A stretch of 64,000 nucleotides of DNA from Actinomycetospora sp. TBRC 11914 (GTDB lineage Bacteria > Actinomycetota > Actinomycetes > Mycobacteriales > Pseudonocardiaceae), in the NCBI RefSeq assembly GCF_012933465.1, contig NZ_JABBND010000018.1, forward strand, positions 62,001-126,000, read 5' to 3'. Position numbers and translations under genes: made by a program. Numbering within the stretch: position 1 is the stretch's first letter; each line of letters starts with the position of its first letter. Positions 38,992 through 48,882 of the stretch are shown one piece after another. The notes under the pieces were generated by a model that was not told the DNA's origin, made no database searches, and was given only the letters and a program-made list of their open reading frames with translations.

Positions 38992-40785
38992 GTGAGCATG
39001 AACGACGACCCCAGGGGCCGATCCGACCAGGGCCGCGACCGAGGCGCGGCGGACACGGCGGCACAGGTGCGGTTCCTCGAAGAAGAGGTCGCCCTGCTGC
39101 GTCGCAAGCTGACCGAGTCACCGCGCCACACCAGGATCCTCGAGCAGCGGCTCGCGGACTCCGCGGCGCGGGTGTCCCAACTGACCGAGCGCAACGACAA
39201 GCTCACCGAGACCCTCAAGGAGGCGCGGGCGCAGCTCGTGTCGCTCCGCGAGGAGGTGGACCGTCTCGCGCAGCCGCCGTCGAGCTACGGCGTCTTCCTG
39301 ACCGTGCACGAGGACCAGACCGTCGACGTCTTCACGTCGGGCCGCCGCATGCGGGTCGCCGTGTCGCCGGCGGTCGAGGCCGCTGACCTCACCCGTGGCC
39401 AGTCGGTGCGTCTCAACGAGGCCCTGACCGTCGTCGAGGCCGGCGAGTACGAGCGCATCGGCGAGGTCTGCTCGCTGCGGGAGGTGCTCGTCGACGAGGA
39501 CGGGACCCGCAACCGGGCCCTGATCATCGGGCACGCCGACGAGGAACGGGTCATCCACCTGGCCGACTCGCTGCTCGACGAGAACGCCCCGGAGCTCAAG
39601 CCGGGCGACTCGCTGATGGTCGACACCAAGGTGGGCTACGCCTACGAGAAGGTGCCGAAGGCCGAGGTCGAGGAGCTCGTCCTCGAGGAGGTCCCCGACG
39701 TCGCCTACACCGACATCGGCGGCCTCTCGCGGCAGATCGACTCCATCCGCGACGCGGTGGAGCTGCCGTTCCTGCACGCGGACCTGTTCCGCACCTACCA
39801 GCTGCGCCCGCCGAAGGGCGTCCTGCTCTACGGCCCGCCCGGCTGCGGCAAGACGCTCATCGCCAAGGCGGTCGCGAACTCGCTGGCGAAGAAGGTCGCG
39901 GAGACCCGCGGCGAGGACAGCCGCGACGTCAAGGCGCACTTCCTCAACATCAAGGGCCCGGAGCTGCTCAACAAGTTCGTCGGCGAGACCGAGCGGCACA
40001 TCCGGATGATCTTCCAGCGGGCGCGCGAGAAGGCGTCCGAGGGCACCCCGGTGATCGTGTTCTTCGACGAGATGGACTCGATCTTCCGCACCCGCGGGTC
40101 CGGCGTGTCCAGCGACGTCGAGACGACGATCGTGCCCCAGCTGCTCAGCGAGATCGACGGCGTCGAGGGGCTCGAGAACGTCATCGTCATCGGCGCGTCG
40201 AACCGCGAGGACATGATCGACCCGGCGATCCTGCGCCCGGGCCGCCTCGACGTGAAGATCAAGATCGAGCGCCCCGACGCCGAGGCCGCGATCGACATCT
40301 TCGGCAAGTACCTCATCGACGGGCTGCCCGTGAACGAGGAGGACGTCGAGGAGTTCGGCGGCAACCGCCAGGCGTGCCTGGACGGCATGATCGAGCGGGT
40401 CGTCGAGCGGATGTACGCCGAGACCGACGAGAACCGCTTCCTCGAGGTCACCTACGCCAACGGGGACAAGGAGGTCCTGTACTTCAAGGACTTCAACTCC
40501 GGCGCGGTGATTGAGAACATCGTGGGCCGGGCCAAGAAGGCGGCGATCAAGTCCCACCTGGAGACCAAGCAGTCCGGTCTCCGCGTCCAGCACCTGCTCG
40601 ACGCCGTGGTGGACGAGTTCGCCGAGTCCGAGGACCTGCCGAACACGACCAACCCCGACGACTGGGCCCGCATCTCGGGCAAGAAGGGCGAGCGGATCGT
40701 CTACATCCGCACGCTCGTCACCGGCAAGGGGTCGACCCAGGGCAAGGAGATCGACACCGCGTCCAACACGGGTCAGTACCTGTAG
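38992..40785 (+). CDS. mpa: Proteasome-associated ATPase Mpa/ARC
   Basis: A 597-residue AAA+ unfoldase that captures pupylated proteins and threads them into the 20S proteasome. Residues about 22-95 form the coiled coil that binds Pup. Two OB folds follow (about 98-230). The AAA domain has YGPPGCGKT (about 281-288), FFDEMDS and [17 protein letters not shown]. The last three residues, QYL, are the conserved proteasome-docking tail. GGAGGAGG precedes GTG 38992, so that is preferred over ATG 38998. It is the first gene of the Pup-proteasome region. Confidence 0.97.
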   Translation: MSMNDDPRGRSDQGRDRGAADTAAQVRFLEEEVALLRRKLTESPRHTRILEQRLADSAARVSQLTERNDKLTETLKEARAQLVSLREEVDRLAQPPSSYGVFLTVHEDQTVDVFTSGRRMRVAVSPAVEAADLTRGQSVRLNEALTVVEAGEYERIGEVCSLREVLVDEDGTRNRALIIGHADEERVIHLADSLLDENAPELKPGDSLMVDTKVGYAYEKVPKAEVEELVLEEVPDVAYTDIGGLSRQIDSIRDAVELPFLHADLFRTYQLRPPKGVLLYGPPGCGKTLIAKAVANSLAKKVAETRGEDSRDVKAHFLNIKGPELLNKFVGETERHIRMIFQRAREKASEGTPVIVFFDEMDSIFRTRGSGVSSDVETTIVPQLLSEIDGVEGLENVIVIGASNREDMIDPAILRPGRLDVKIKIERPDAEAAIDIFGKYLIDGLPVNEEDVEEFGGNRQACLDGMIERVVERMYAETDENRFLEVTYANGDKEVLYFKDFNSGAVIENIVGRAKKAAIKSHLETKQSGLRVQHLLDAVVDEFAESEDLPNTTNPDDWARISGKKGERIVYIRTLVTGKGSTQGKEIDTASNTGQYL

Positions 40786-40805
40786 TACCGGGTACCGTCG
40801 GCGGC

Positions 40806-42116
40806 ATGACCGCCGACGAGGCCCCCGACGACCACCGGCCGTCCCCCGCTCCTCGCAACGAGGTCCGGGGGGCGGCCGGTGTCGCGTCCGAGGCCGTCGA
40901 CATCGTGTCGCGCCCCGTCGAGGGCACCCACCGCGCGATCTCCGACGCGGTCTTCGCCGCGCTGCGCAAGGTGGGCCTGGGCCCGGCGTCGAGACCCGTG
41001 CAGGTGGTCCACGACGGCATCGCCGGCGGGGTCTACACCGCGGTGCGCGGGATCGGGCACGCCGCGGGCACCGGGGCGGGCCTGGCCGCCGAGCTGTACC
41101 GCACCGCGTCCGGGCGCGCCGACTGGACGCCCATCACGTCGCGTCCCGCCGGAGCGGTGCTCACGGGGGCGGTGAACGGCCTGGTCGGCGACCACATGGT
41201 CGCGCTGCACAACGACCTCGCCGTCCCGATGGCGCTCTACACCTCGACGACCGACGCCGAGGGCGAGGCCCGCCACGCCGAGCTCCCGATCGCGTCGACG
41301 GCGGCCATCCGCGCGCTCGTCGCCGACCACCCCGAGCGCGACCTGGGCCACGTCGTGCTCTTCGTCCACGGCCTCGGCGAGACCGAGCACGCGTGGCGGC
41401 TGGCCGACTCCGACAGCGCGGGGGAGGGCTACGCCGAGCGCATCGCCTCGAGCGTCGGCGCCGTGCCCCTGCTGCTGCGCTACAACACCGGCATGCGGAT
41501 CGCCCACAACGGCGCCGCGCTGTCGGTCCTGCTGGCCGAGCTCGCCGAGCGCTGGCCGGTGCCGATCCGGCGGCTCGACCTCGTCGGGCACTCCATGGGC
41601 GGGCTGGTGCTCCGCCACGCCTGCCACGCCGCGGTGGTGGCCGGCGAGCCGTGGGTGCACACGGTCCGCCGCATGGTCTACCTCGGCTCGCCCCACCGCG
41701 GCGCGCCGCTGGCCCACCGGGTCGACCAGCTGGCGACCCGGCTCGCGAAGTACGCGCAGTCGCGCACGTGGGGCGAGTTCCTCGACCGCCGCTCGGCCGG
41801 CATCCGCGACCTCGTCGCCGGCGTCGCCGACACCGACGTGCCGCTGCTCGCGCACTCCACCCACCACGGCGTCGCCGCCTCGGTGACCGCCAGCGAGCAC
41901 CACCCGCTGGCGAACATCCTCGGCGACCTGCTGGTGCCGGTGGACTCGGCGCGGGGTGCGGTCACCGACGTCGAGACGCTCCCCTCGTCGCACCACTTCC
42001 ACCTGCTCAACGACCCCCGCATCCACGCCCACCTGCTGCGGTGGCTGGCCCCCGACGAGCCCGGCGACGAGCACGACGAGAAGCCCCTCGACGACGCGCA
42101 CGACGGCGAGGGGTGA
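40806..42116 (+). CDS. Alpha/beta hydrolase (PGAP1-like lipase/esterase)
   Basis: A 436-residue hydrolase. The first about 175 residues are Ala-rich helices. Then VVLFVHGLGETEHAW forms the oxyanion region, LVGHSMGGLVLRHA carries the nucleophile Ser, VYLGSPHRGAPLAH is typical of lipases that act on large substrates, and SHHFHLLND gives the catalytic His. No signal peptide is seen. TACCGT is seven bases before the ATG. It sits between mpa and dop, a place taken by other genes in mycobacteria, and overlaps the transporter gene. Substrate unknown. Confidence 0.87.
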   Translation: MTADEAPDDHRPSPAPRNEVRGAAGVASEAVDIVSRPVEGTHRAISDAVFAALRKVGLGPASRPVQVVHDGIAGGVYTAVRGIGHAAGTGAGLAAELYRTASGRADWTPITSRPAGAVLTGAVNGLVGDHMVALHNDLAVPMALYTSTTDAEGEARHAELPIASTAAIRALVADHPERDLGHVVLFVHGLGETEHAWRLADSDSAGEGYAERIASSVGAVPLLLRYNTGMRIAHNGAALSVLLAELAERWPVPIRRLDLVGHSMGGLVLRHACHAAVVAGEPWVHTVRRMVYLGSPHRGAPLAHRVDQLATRLAKYAQSRTWGEFLDRRSAGIRDLVAGVADTDVPLLAHSTHHGVAASVTASEHHPLANILGDLLVPVDSARGAVTDVETLPSSHHFHLLNDPRIHAHLLRWLAPDEPGDEHDEKPLDDAHDGEG

Positions 42117-43405
42117 GCGGCCCGCCCGGACGCCTGCGGCGGGTCGCCCGCACGGCGGTGCTGGGCGGCCTGACCGGCGTCGCCCCGCTCTCGATCGACA
42201 CCTACCTGCCCGCGCTGCCGGGCGTCACCCGTGACCTGCGCGCCTCCGCGCCGCTGGTCGCGCTCACCCTGACCGCGGTCGTCGTCGGGCTCGCCGTCGG
42301 CCAGCTCGTCGCGGGGCCGCTCTCGGACGTCCTCGGGCGCCGCGGCCCGCTGCTGGCCGGCGCGGTCGGGTTCGCCGTCCTGTCGGGAGCGTGTGCCCTG
42401 GCGCCCGACGTCGGGACCCTGGTCGTGCTGCGGCTCGGCCAGGGACTGCTCGGGGCGGTCGGGATCGTGCTGGCCCGGGCCGTCGTCCGGGACCTCTACG
42501 ACGGCCCGGCGGCCGCGCGGGGGTTCGCGGCGCTGATGCTCGTCTCCGGGGTCGCGCCGATCGTCGCGCCGGTGGTCGGCGGCCAGCTGCTGCGCGTCAC
42601 GTCCTGGCGCGGGGTCTTCGTCGTGCTCGCCGTGCTCGGCGCGGTGCTCGCCGTCGGGGTGCTCGCCGCGGTGCCCGAGACGCTGCCGCGCGCGGCGCGG
42701 GCGCGCGGGGACGGGGCCGGGGGAGCGGCGGCGGGGCTGCGGACCACGGCGACGGCGTTCCGGATCCTGCTCGCCGACCGGCGCGTCCTGGCGTGCGTGT
42801 CCGCCGCCGGGCTCGGCTTCGCCGCCATGTTCGCCTACATCTCGGGCTCCACCTTCGTCCTGCAGGGCCTCTACGGGCTGAGCCCGCAGGCGTTCAGCGG
42901 GGTGTTCGCGGTGAACTCGGTGGGGATCGTCGCGGCCACCCAGGTCGCGGGGCGCCTCGTCGCCGCCGGGCGGCTCGCCCCGGCGCGGGCGGTCGCGATC
43001 GGCCTGGTCACGGCGTGTACCGGCTCGACCGCCGTCCTCGTCGGCGCGCTGACCCCCGCCGGGCCGTGGGCGCTGGTCCCGGGCCTGTTCGTCACCGTGT
43101 GCGGGGTCGGGTTCGTGCTGCCCTCCGCGACGACCCTCGCGCTCGCCGGGCACCCGTCGCGCGCCGGGAGCGCGTCGGCGCTGCTCGGGACCTCGCAGTT
43201 CCTGGTGGGCGGGTTCACCTCGCCGCTGGTCGGCATCGGCGGCGGGCGCAGCGCGGTCCCGATGGGCACGACGATGGTCGTGGCCGCCGTGCTCGGGCTC
43301 GTGGTGTTCGCGCTGGTGTGGCGGCGGGCACCGTCCGTCGATCCCGACGCACCCGATCCCGCCGGGTCCGCCCGGGCCACGGCGGTGCAACCCTCCGACA
43401 ACTAG
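42113..43405 (+). CDS. Bcr/CflA family drug-resistance MFS transporter
   Basis: A 430-residue efflux transporter with about twelve membrane helices. [15 protein letters not shown] in helix 1, [21 protein letters not shown] (motif A) and the helix 5 segment [17 protein letters not shown] are typical of the Bcr/CflA group. The GTG at 42113 overlaps the hydrolase stop (GTGA). Its TAG stop (43403-43405) is the first half of the TAGGGT hexamer that serves dop. Substrate unknown. Confidence 0.9.
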   Translation: MSGPPGRLRRVARTAVLGGLTGVAPLSIDTYLPALPGVTRDLRASAPLVALTLTAVVVGLAVGQLVAGPLSDVLGRRGPLLAGAVGFAVLSGACALAPDVGTLVVLRLGQGLLGAVGIVLARAVVRDLYDGPAAARGFAALMLVSGVAPIVAPVVGGQLLRVTSWRGVFVVLAVLGAVLAVGVLAAVPETLPRAARARGDGAGGAAAGLRTTATAFRILLADRRVLACVSAAGLGFAAMFAYISGSTFVLQGLYGLSPQAFSGVFAVNSVGIVAATQVAGRLVAAGRLAPARAVAIGLVTACTGSTAVLVGALTPAGPWALVPGLFVTVCGVGFVLPSATTLALAGHPSRAGSASALLGTSQFLVGGFTSPLVGIGGGRSAVPMGTTMVVAAVLGLVVFALVWRRAPSVDPDAPDPAGSARATAVQPSDN

Positions 43406-43408
43406 GGT
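43403..43408 (+). promoter_or_regulatory. Probable -10 element of dop
   Basis: TAGGGT ends seven bases before the dop ATG. Its first three bases are the stop codon of the upstream transporter, so termination of one gene and initiation of the next share the same bases. Confidence 0.6.
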
Positions 43409-43415
43409 CGAGGGC

Positions 43416-44933
43416 ATGACTGCGCGCCGCATCATGGGCACCGAGATCGAGTACGGGATCTCCGTCCCGGGTGACCCGACGGCGAACCCCGTCATCACCT
43501 CCACGCAGGTCGTCCTGGCCTACGCCGCGGCGGCCGAGGTCCCGCGCGCCCGGCGGGCCCGCTGGGACTACGAGGTGGAGTCGCCGCTGCGAGACGCGCG
43601 GGGCTTCGACCTGGGCCCCAGCGCCGGCCCGCCGCCGGACACCGGGGACCTCGACGACCTCGGGGCCGCCAACGTCATCCTCACCAACGGGGCCCGGCTC
43701 TACGTCGACCACGCGCACCCGGAGTTCTCCGCGCCCGAGGTCACCACCCCGCGCGGCGCCGTCATCTGGGACAAGGCCGGCGAGCGGGTGATGGAGGACG
43801 CCGCCGAGCGCGCGGCCACCGTCCCGGGCACCGGCCGCATCCAGCTCTACAAGAACAACATCGACGGCAAGGGCGCCTCGTACGGCTCCCACGAGAACTA
43901 CCTGTGCGCCCGCCAGACGCCGTTCCCGGCGATCATCACGGGGCTCACGCCGTTCTTCGTCTCGCGCCAGGTCGTGACGGGCGCCGGCCGCGTCGGCCTG
44001 GGCGCCTCCGGCGACGAGCCCGGCTACCAGCTCTCGCAGCGCGCGGACTACATCGAGGTCGAGGTCGGCCTGGAGACCACGCTCAAGCGCGGCATCATCA
44101 ACACCCGCGACGAGCCGCACGCCGACGCCGACAAGTACCGGCGCCTGCACGTCATCATCGGCGACGCCAACCTCTCCGAGTACTCGACGTTCCTCAAGGT
44201 GGGGACGACGGCGCTGGTGCTCTCGATGATCGAGGACGGCATCCGCTTCGACGACCTGCGCCTGCTCGAGCCGGTGCGCTCGGTGCACCGCATCAGCCAC
44301 GACCCGACCCTGCAGACCACGGTCGAGCTGGCGAACGGCAGCACGATGACCGCCCTGGAGCTCCAGCGGCAGTACTTCGAGCGCGCCTGGAAGCACGAGG
44401 AGGAGACCCAGGGCGGCGAGGTCGACGAGATGACCCGGGAGGTCCTCGACGTCTGGGGCCAGGCCCTCGACGACCTCGAGCAGGACCCGATGCGCTGCGC
44501 CGACCGGCTGGACTGGGTGGCCAAGCTCAAGCTCCTGCAGAGCTACCGCGACCGCGACAACCTGCCCTGGGACTCGCCGAAGCTCTCGCTGATCGACCTG
44601 CAGTACTCCGACGTGCGGCAGGCCAAGGGGCTCTACAACCGGCTGGTCACCCGCGGGTCGATCAAGCGGCTGGTCAGCGAGGACGACGTCCGCGCGGCGG
44701 TCACGGAGCCGCCGGAGGACACCCGGGCCTACTTCCGCGGCCGCTGCCTGGAGCGCTACCCGACCGAGGTCGCGGCCGCGTCGTGGGACTCGGTCATCTT
44801 CGACCTCGGGCGGGAGTCGCTGGTGCGGATCCCCACCCTGGAGCCGTTGCGCGGCACCCGGCGCCACGTCGGGGAGCTCATCGACAACTCCTCGAACGCG
44901 ACCGCCCTCGTCGAGGCCCTCACCCGGGGCTGA
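43416..44933 (+). CDS. dop: Deamidase/depupylase of Pup
   Basis: A 505-residue enzyme with a glutamine-synthetase-like fold. It deamidates the C-terminal Gln of Pup to Glu and removes Pup from tagged proteins. [13 protein letters not shown] begins the ATP site with its Glu metal ligands. The insertion [20 protein letters not shown] (about 50-70) is the Dop loop that PafA lacks. [15 protein letters not shown] carries the nucleophile Asp. [20 protein letters not shown] and a C-terminal domain follow. Orthologue of Rv2112c. Confidence 0.97.
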   Translation: MTARRIMGTEIEYGISVPGDPTANPVITSTQVVLAYAAAAEVPRARRARWDYEVESPLRDARGFDLGPSAGPPPDTGDLDDLGAANVILTNGARLYVDHAHPEFSAPEVTTPRGAVIWDKAGERVMEDAAERAATVPGTGRIQLYKNNIDGKGASYGSHENYLCARQTPFPAIITGLTPFFVSRQVVTGAGRVGLGASGDEPGYQLSQRADYIEVEVGLETTLKRGIINTRDEPHADADKYRRLHVIIGDANLSEYSTFLKVGTTALVLSMIEDGIRFDDLRLLEPVRSVHRISHDPTLQTTVELANGSTMTALELQRQYFERAWKHEEETQGGEVDEMTREVLDVWGQALDDLEQDPMRCADRLDWVAKLKLLQSYRDRDNLPWDSPKLSLIDLQYSDVRQAKGLYNRLVTRGSIKRLVSEDDVRAAVTEPPEDTRAYFRGRCLERYPTEVAAASWDSVIFDLGRESLVRIPTLEPLRGTRRHVGELIDNSSNATALVEALTRG

Positions 44934-44979
44934 CGCGGACCCGGTGATGTTCGTCCCGCGACGCGGGCCCACGGCCGGG

Positions 44980-44985
44980 TAGGGT
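44980..44985 (+). promoter_or_regulatory. Probable pup promoter (-10)
   Basis: TAGGGT lies 36 bases before the pup ATG, followed by a short leader with the ribosome site GGGAGGC. This gives pup its own promoter between dop and pup. A small palindrome, CCCGCGACGCGGG (44955-44967), sits just upstream and could be an operator or the dop terminator. Confidence 0.5.
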
Positions 44986-45021
44986 TCTACACGGCAACAC
45001 CTTGCACACCGGGAGGCAGCC

Positions 45022-45216
45022 ATGGCGCAGGAACAGACCCAGCGGCAGGGCGGTGGCGACGACGGCGACGGCGGCGAGGACACCACCGCCGCCGGCCAGG
45101 AGCGCCGGGAGAAGCTCGGCGAGGACACCGACACGATCCTCGACGAGATCGACGACGTGCTCGAGGAGAACGCCGAGGACTTCGTGCGTGCCTACGTGCA
45201 GAAGGGTGGGCAGTGA
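45022..45216 (+). CDS. pup: Prokaryotic ubiquitin-like protein Pup
   Basis: A 64-residue disordered tag that is attached through its C-terminal residue to lysines of proteins bound for the proteasome. The N-terminal half is Gln/Gly/Asp-rich. Residues about 30-58 (KLGEDTDTILDEIDDVLEEN and following) form the helix that pairs with the Mpa coiled coil. It ends GGQ, so Dop must deamidate it before PafA can use it. GGGAGG precedes the ATG. Confidence 0.97.
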   Translation: MAQEQTQRQGGGDDGDGGEDTTAAGQERREKLGEDTDTILDEIDDVLEENAEDFVRAYVQKGGQ

Positions 45217-45263
45217 CCCCACTCCCCGCGCCCTGACGGCGCGGTGAGTCGGCAGTGCGGGCG

Positions 45264-45295
45264 CGGCGGGCCGGGACTAGGGTTCCGGCCCGCCG
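45264..45295 (+). promoter_or_regulatory. Perfect 11-bp hairpin whose loop holds a -10 hexamer, upstream of prcB
   Basis: Arms 45264-45274 (CGGCGGGCCGG) and 45285-45295 (CCGGCCCGCCG) pair without mismatch. The ten-base loop GACTAGGGTT contains TAGGGT (45278-45283), the hexamer used by neighbouring promoters. The prcB ATG is 75 bases further, so transcription would give a leader of about 65-70 bases. It may be an operator, a terminator of pup, or both. Confidence 0.6.
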
Positions 45296-45358
45296 TGTCT
45301 CGTCGGGGCACGTCCACCGCAGGACTGGTCTTCACGAGAAGAGGAGCGACGACCGCCG

Positions 45359-46207
45359 ATGGAGCACTCGACGTCCCGGCTCAGCCCGGGGCTCCCCGCC
45401 GCGTACTTCGACGCCGGCACGTCGTCGTTCGTCGACTTCCTCTCGTCGGTCCGGCCCGACCTGCTGCCCTCCTCGGACGGGCGCGGGCTGACCCCGGAGG
45501 GCGTCGCCACGGTGCCCCACGGCACCACGATCGTCGCGGCCGTCTACTCCGGCGGCGTCGTCATCGCCGGTGACCGGCGCGCCACCATGGGCAACCTGAT
45601 TTCCCAGCGCGACATGGAGAAGGTCTACGTCACCGACGACTGGTCCGCGGCCGGGATCGCCGGCACCGCGGGCCTGGCCGTCGACGCGATCCGGCTCTTC
45701 ACCGTCGAGCTGCAGCACTACGAGAAGCTCGAGGGCGTCCCGCTCACCTTCGACGGCAAGTCGAACAAGCTGGCCTCGATGATCCGCGGCAACCTCGGCG
45801 CCGCGATGCAGGGTCTGTCGTTCGTGCCGCTGTTCGCGGGCTACGACCCCGACGCGACCGACCCGGCGCGGGCCGGCCGGATCGTGTCGTTCGACGTGGT
45901 CGGCGGGCGGTACGAGGAGCACGACGGGTACGCCTCGGTCGGCTCCGGGTCGCTGTTCGCGCGGTCGTCGCTGAAGAAGGTGCACGACCCGGACGGCGAC
46001 CGCGACGCGTGCGTGCGCGCCGTCGTCGAGTCGCTCTACGACGCCGCCGACGACGACTCCGCGACGGGCGGGCCGGACTCGGTGCGCCACATCTACCCCA
46101 TCGTCGTCGCCATCGACGCCGAGGGCGCCGTGCGGCTGCCGCACGAGGAGGTCCAGACGGTCGCCGAGGCCGTCATCGCCGGCCGTCGTGAGCGCCGCGG
46201 CGGCTGA
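45359..46207 (+). CDS. prcB: 20S proteasome beta subunit
   Basis: A 282-residue catalytic subunit. The propeptide is residues 1-55, and autocleavage at HG-TTIVAA exposes Thr56 as nucleophile. Other marks are [11 protein letters not shown] (Asp, Arg), [15 protein letters not shown] (with the supporting residues of the S1 pocket) and [17 protein letters not shown] lies upstream of the ATG at a slightly long distance. It is followed by prcA after 61 bases. Orthologue of Rv2110c. Confidence 0.97.
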   Translation: MEHSTSRLSPGLPAAYFDAGTSSFVDFLSSVRPDLLPSSDGRGLTPEGVATVPHGTTIVAAVYSGGVVIAGDRRATMGNLISQRDMEKVYVTDDWSAAGIAGTAGLAVDAIRLFTVELQHYEKLEGVPLTFDGKSNKLASMIRGNLGAAMQGLSFVPLFAGYDPDATDPARAGRIVSFDVVGGRYEEHDGYASVGSGSLFARSSLKKVHDPDGDRDACVRAVVESLYDAADDDSATGGPDSVRHIYPIVVAIDAEGAVRLPHEEVQTVAEAVIAGRRERRGG

Positions 46208-46268
46208 CGCCCGACGCACCGCACCCCACCCGACACCCGCACCACCTCGGCAGAGGAGCCCGCCCGCC

Positions 46269-47063
46269 ATGACGATGCCGTTCTACGCGTCGGTCGACCA
46301 GCTGATGCGCGACCGCTCGGAGCTCGCCCGCAAGGGCATCTCCCGCGGGCGCAGCGTGGTGGTGCTGACGTGCGCCGACGGCGTGCTGTTCGTCGCGGAG
46401 AACCGCTCGAAGTCGCTGCGCAAGGTCTCCGAGATCTACGACCAGCTCGGGTTCGCCGCGGTCGGGCGCTACAACGAGTTCGAGAACCTCCGCCGCGCCG
46501 GCATCCGCTACGCCGACGTGCAGGGCTACTCCTACGACCGGCGCGACGTCTCCGGCCGCGCCCTGGCCAACGCCTACGCCCAGATCCTCGGCGCGAGCTT
46601 CATCGAGCAGCAGAAGCCCTTCGAGGTGGAGCTGTGCGTCGCGGCGGTCGGGGAGACCCCGGACCGCGACCAGCTCTTCCGCATCACCTACGACGGCTCG
46701 ATCTCCGACGAGCCGCAGTTCGTGGTAATGGGCGGGACCACCGAGCCGGTCTCGGCCGCGCTGCGCTCGTCCTACGAGGACGGGCTGGACACCCGCGCCG
46801 CCCTGCGGATCGCCCTCGACGCCCTGCAGGCCCAGAACGGCTCGTCCTCGTCGTCCGAGGAGCGCAACCTCGGCGTCGACGCCCTCGAGGTCGCGCTGCT
46901 CGACCGGACCCGGCGCCCGCGGCGGGCCTTCCGCCGGCTCTCCGGGACCGCGCTCGCCGACCTGCTGCCCGACGGTGCCGCCGCGGCGGACGCGTCGGAG
47001 GCCCCGGCCGAGGACACCGGCGCGGGCGACGAGGTGTCGGGCGCCGGCGGCGCGGACGCCTGA
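46269..47063 (+). CDS. prcA: 20S proteasome alpha subunit
   Basis: A 264-residue subunit that forms the outer rings and the gate of the core. [31 protein letters not shown] is the conserved N-terminus with the H0 helix. [32 protein letters not shown] follows. The C-terminal about 30 residues are a disordered Ala/Asp/Gly tail. ATG 46269 fits the conserved MTMPFYAS start and has GAGGAG upstream; an in-frame GTG at 46188 would overlap prcB and is rejected. Orthologue of Rv2109c. Confidence 0.96.
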   Translation: MTMPFYASVDQLMRDRSELARKGISRGRSVVVLTCADGVLFVAENRSKSLRKVSEIYDQLGFAAVGRYNEFENLRRAGIRYADVQGYSYDRRDVSGRALANAYAQILGASFIEQQKPFEVELCVAAVGETPDRDQLFRITYDGSISDEPQFVVMGGTTEPVSAALRSSYEDGLDTRAALRIALDALQAQNGSSSSSEERNLGVDALEVALLDRTRRPRRAFRRLSGTALADLLPDGAAAADASEAPAEDTGAGDEVSGAGGADA

Positions 47064-47170
47064 CGCCCGGGGGCGTTCCCGGCCCCGCGCGGGAGCAATG
47101 GCGCATTCCTGCCGTCGAGCGCGAGGACGGCGCCGTTCGCCCACCGAGCGGGCCGGCCCCCGCCCCGCGG

Positions 47171-48781
47171 TCACCAGGCGGCGGTGCGGTCCGGCCAGCG
47201 GGTCTCGTCGCGCCGGTAGACCGGCACCGGGTGCTGGGCCACCGAGAAGCACAGTCGCTCGCCGGAGACCATCACCTCGCCGTCGGTCGCGACCTCGACC
47301 GGGCCCTCGAGCAGCTCGACGTCGAGCGTGGTCGCGGTGTGCTCGACGTAGGTCCGGATGTGGCCGAGGGTGCCCAGCAGCAGCCCGACGATCGCCCGGG
47401 CCCGCGAGAAGCGGCGGTCGGCGCGCAGGTAGCGGACCTCGAGCAGCCCGGTGTCCAGGCGCGGCCGGTAGGACGGCGTCATGCCCGACGGGGCGTAGGG
47501 CCCGTTGCCGACGAAGAGCATCCACACCGGGGTCTCGACGCCGTCGATGCGGCACCGGATCGGCCGGGCGCGCCACAGCGTGAGGATCAGCGCGGCCGAC
47601 GCGGCGGGCCACTTGCCCCAGCGGTCCTGCCACTGCTCGCGCAGCCGGACCATCTCGGGGTAGCCGCCGAAGGACGCCGTGTTGACGAACACGGTGCGCT
47701 CGCCGCCGTCGGGGCCGGTGGACGCCGAGTAGGCGTGCAGCTCGGCGATGTCGACCGCGACCGCCTCCCCGGCGCCGGTGGCGTCGACGACCTCCTGCAG
47801 GTCGTACACCCCGACGTCCCGGCCGAAGTGATTGAGCGTCCCGGCCGGCATGACGGCCAGCGGGAGGTCGAGGTCCTCGGCGATCCGGGCCGCGGCGGCC
47901 ACCGACCCGTCGCCCCCGGCGATGCCGAGCGCCCGGGTGTCGGGGTGGCCGGCCGCCTCCTTGAGCAGGGCGATGAGGTCGTCGCCCGGGTCGAGGCGGA
48001 CCAGGTGGGCCTTCGGGAGCCGGTCGGCGATCTCCTCGACCGGGTCGGTGCCCGGGCGCCCGGACCCGGAGTTGACGACCATCGAGAGCCCCTCGCCGTC
48101 GACCAGCTCCGGGGCGTCGGCCCACGGCCGGGCGACCGCCTCGTCGATCGGGCGCCGGGGCAGCCAGCGCTGGGTGACCAGGGCGACGCCGGCACCGAGC
48201 GCCGAGCCCACCGCGACGTCGCTGGTCCAGTGCACCCCGACGTGGATCCGGGAGTACGCGACGGTGGCCGCGAGAGGCGCGAGCACGGCTCCGGTCTTCG
48301 GGCTCTCCAGCGCCACCCCGACGGCGAAGGCCATCGCCGAGGCCGAGTGCCCGGAGGGGAACGACGACGAGGTGGGCCGGTCCGGGAGGGCGCGCACCGA
48401 GGGCAGCAGGTCCGCGGCCGGGCGGCGGCGGGGCACCAGCGGCTTGAGGACGACGTTCGCGGCCAGGCTCGCCAGGCCGATCCCCATCACCCCGCGGGTG
48501 GCCCCGCGACGGGTGCGGCGGGTGCCGGCGGCGAGCACACAGGCCGTCGCGAACCACAGCCAGCTGTGGTTGGCCGAGCGGGTGAGGGCGAGCAGCGCGT
48601 CGTCGGCGGCGGTGGGGGGCAGGCGGCCGATCGCGGTGGTGATGCGGCGGTCGAGCCGGCCGACCGGGCGCAGCGTCCGGCGGCTGCGTCGCAGTCCGGC
48701 GCGCGCCCCGGCCGTGATGGTCTGGGGGAGGACCGCCTCGGCGGCCCCCCGCGCGCGGCGCACGCGCCGCCCTCGAAGCAT
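47171..48781 (-). CDS. Fused PAP2 phosphatase / diacylglycerol kinase-family protein
   Basis: A 536-residue two-domain protein. The N-terminal PAP2 domain (about 40-215) has [21 protein letters not shown] and [12 protein letters not shown], which together form the full phosphatase signature, set among membrane helices. The C-terminal diacylglycerol/lipid kinase domain (about 235-530) has [25 protein letters not shown] and [10 protein letters not shown]. The pair suggests lipid phosphate turnover. It lies inside the pupylation region between prcA and pafA but on the other strand. TAGGGT (48795-48790) is eight bases before the ATG. Confidence 0.9.
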   Translation of the reverse strand: MLRGRRVRRARGAAEAVLPQTITAGARAGLRRSRRTLRPVGRLDRRITTAIGRLPPTAADDALLALTRSANHSWLWFATACVLAAGTRRTRRGATRGVMGIGLASLAANVVLKPLVPRRRPAADLLPSVRALPDRPTSSSFPSGHSASAMAFAVGVALESPKTGAVLAPLAATVAYSRIHVGVHWTSDVAVGSALGAGVALVTQRWLPRRPIDEAVARPWADAPELVDGEGLSMVVNSGSGRPGTDPVEEIADRLPKAHLVRLDPGDDLIALLKEAAGHPDTRALGIAGGDGSVAAAARIAEDLDLPLAVMPAGTLNHFGRDVGVYDLQEVVDATGAGEAVAVDIAELHAYSASTGPDGGERTVFVNTASFGGYPEMVRLREQWQDRWGKWPAASAALILTLWRARPIRCRIDGVETPVWMLFVGNGPYAPSGMTPSYRPRLDTGLLEVRYLRADRRFSRARAIVGLLLGTLGHIRTYVEHTATTLDVELLEGPVEVATDGEVMVSGERLCFSVAQHPVPVYRRDETRWPDRTAAW

Positions 48782-48789
48782 GTGACGGC

Positions 48790-48875
48790 ACCCTAGACCC
48801 CGGTGTCCGGTTCACCGACGCACCGTCGTCGAGGCTGCGCGAAGGGGCTCACGAACGCCGTCGGTCGCTTAGGCT
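48790..48875. promoter_or_regulatory. Divergent leaderless promoters of the PAP2-kinase gene and pafA
   Basis: TAGGGT on the minus strand (48795-48790) is eight bases before the ATG at 48781. TAGGCT on the plus strand (48870-48875) is seven bases before the pafA ATG at 48883. The gap of 101 bases carries no other signal. Confidence 0.6.
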
Positions 48876-48882
48876 GGAGGGC

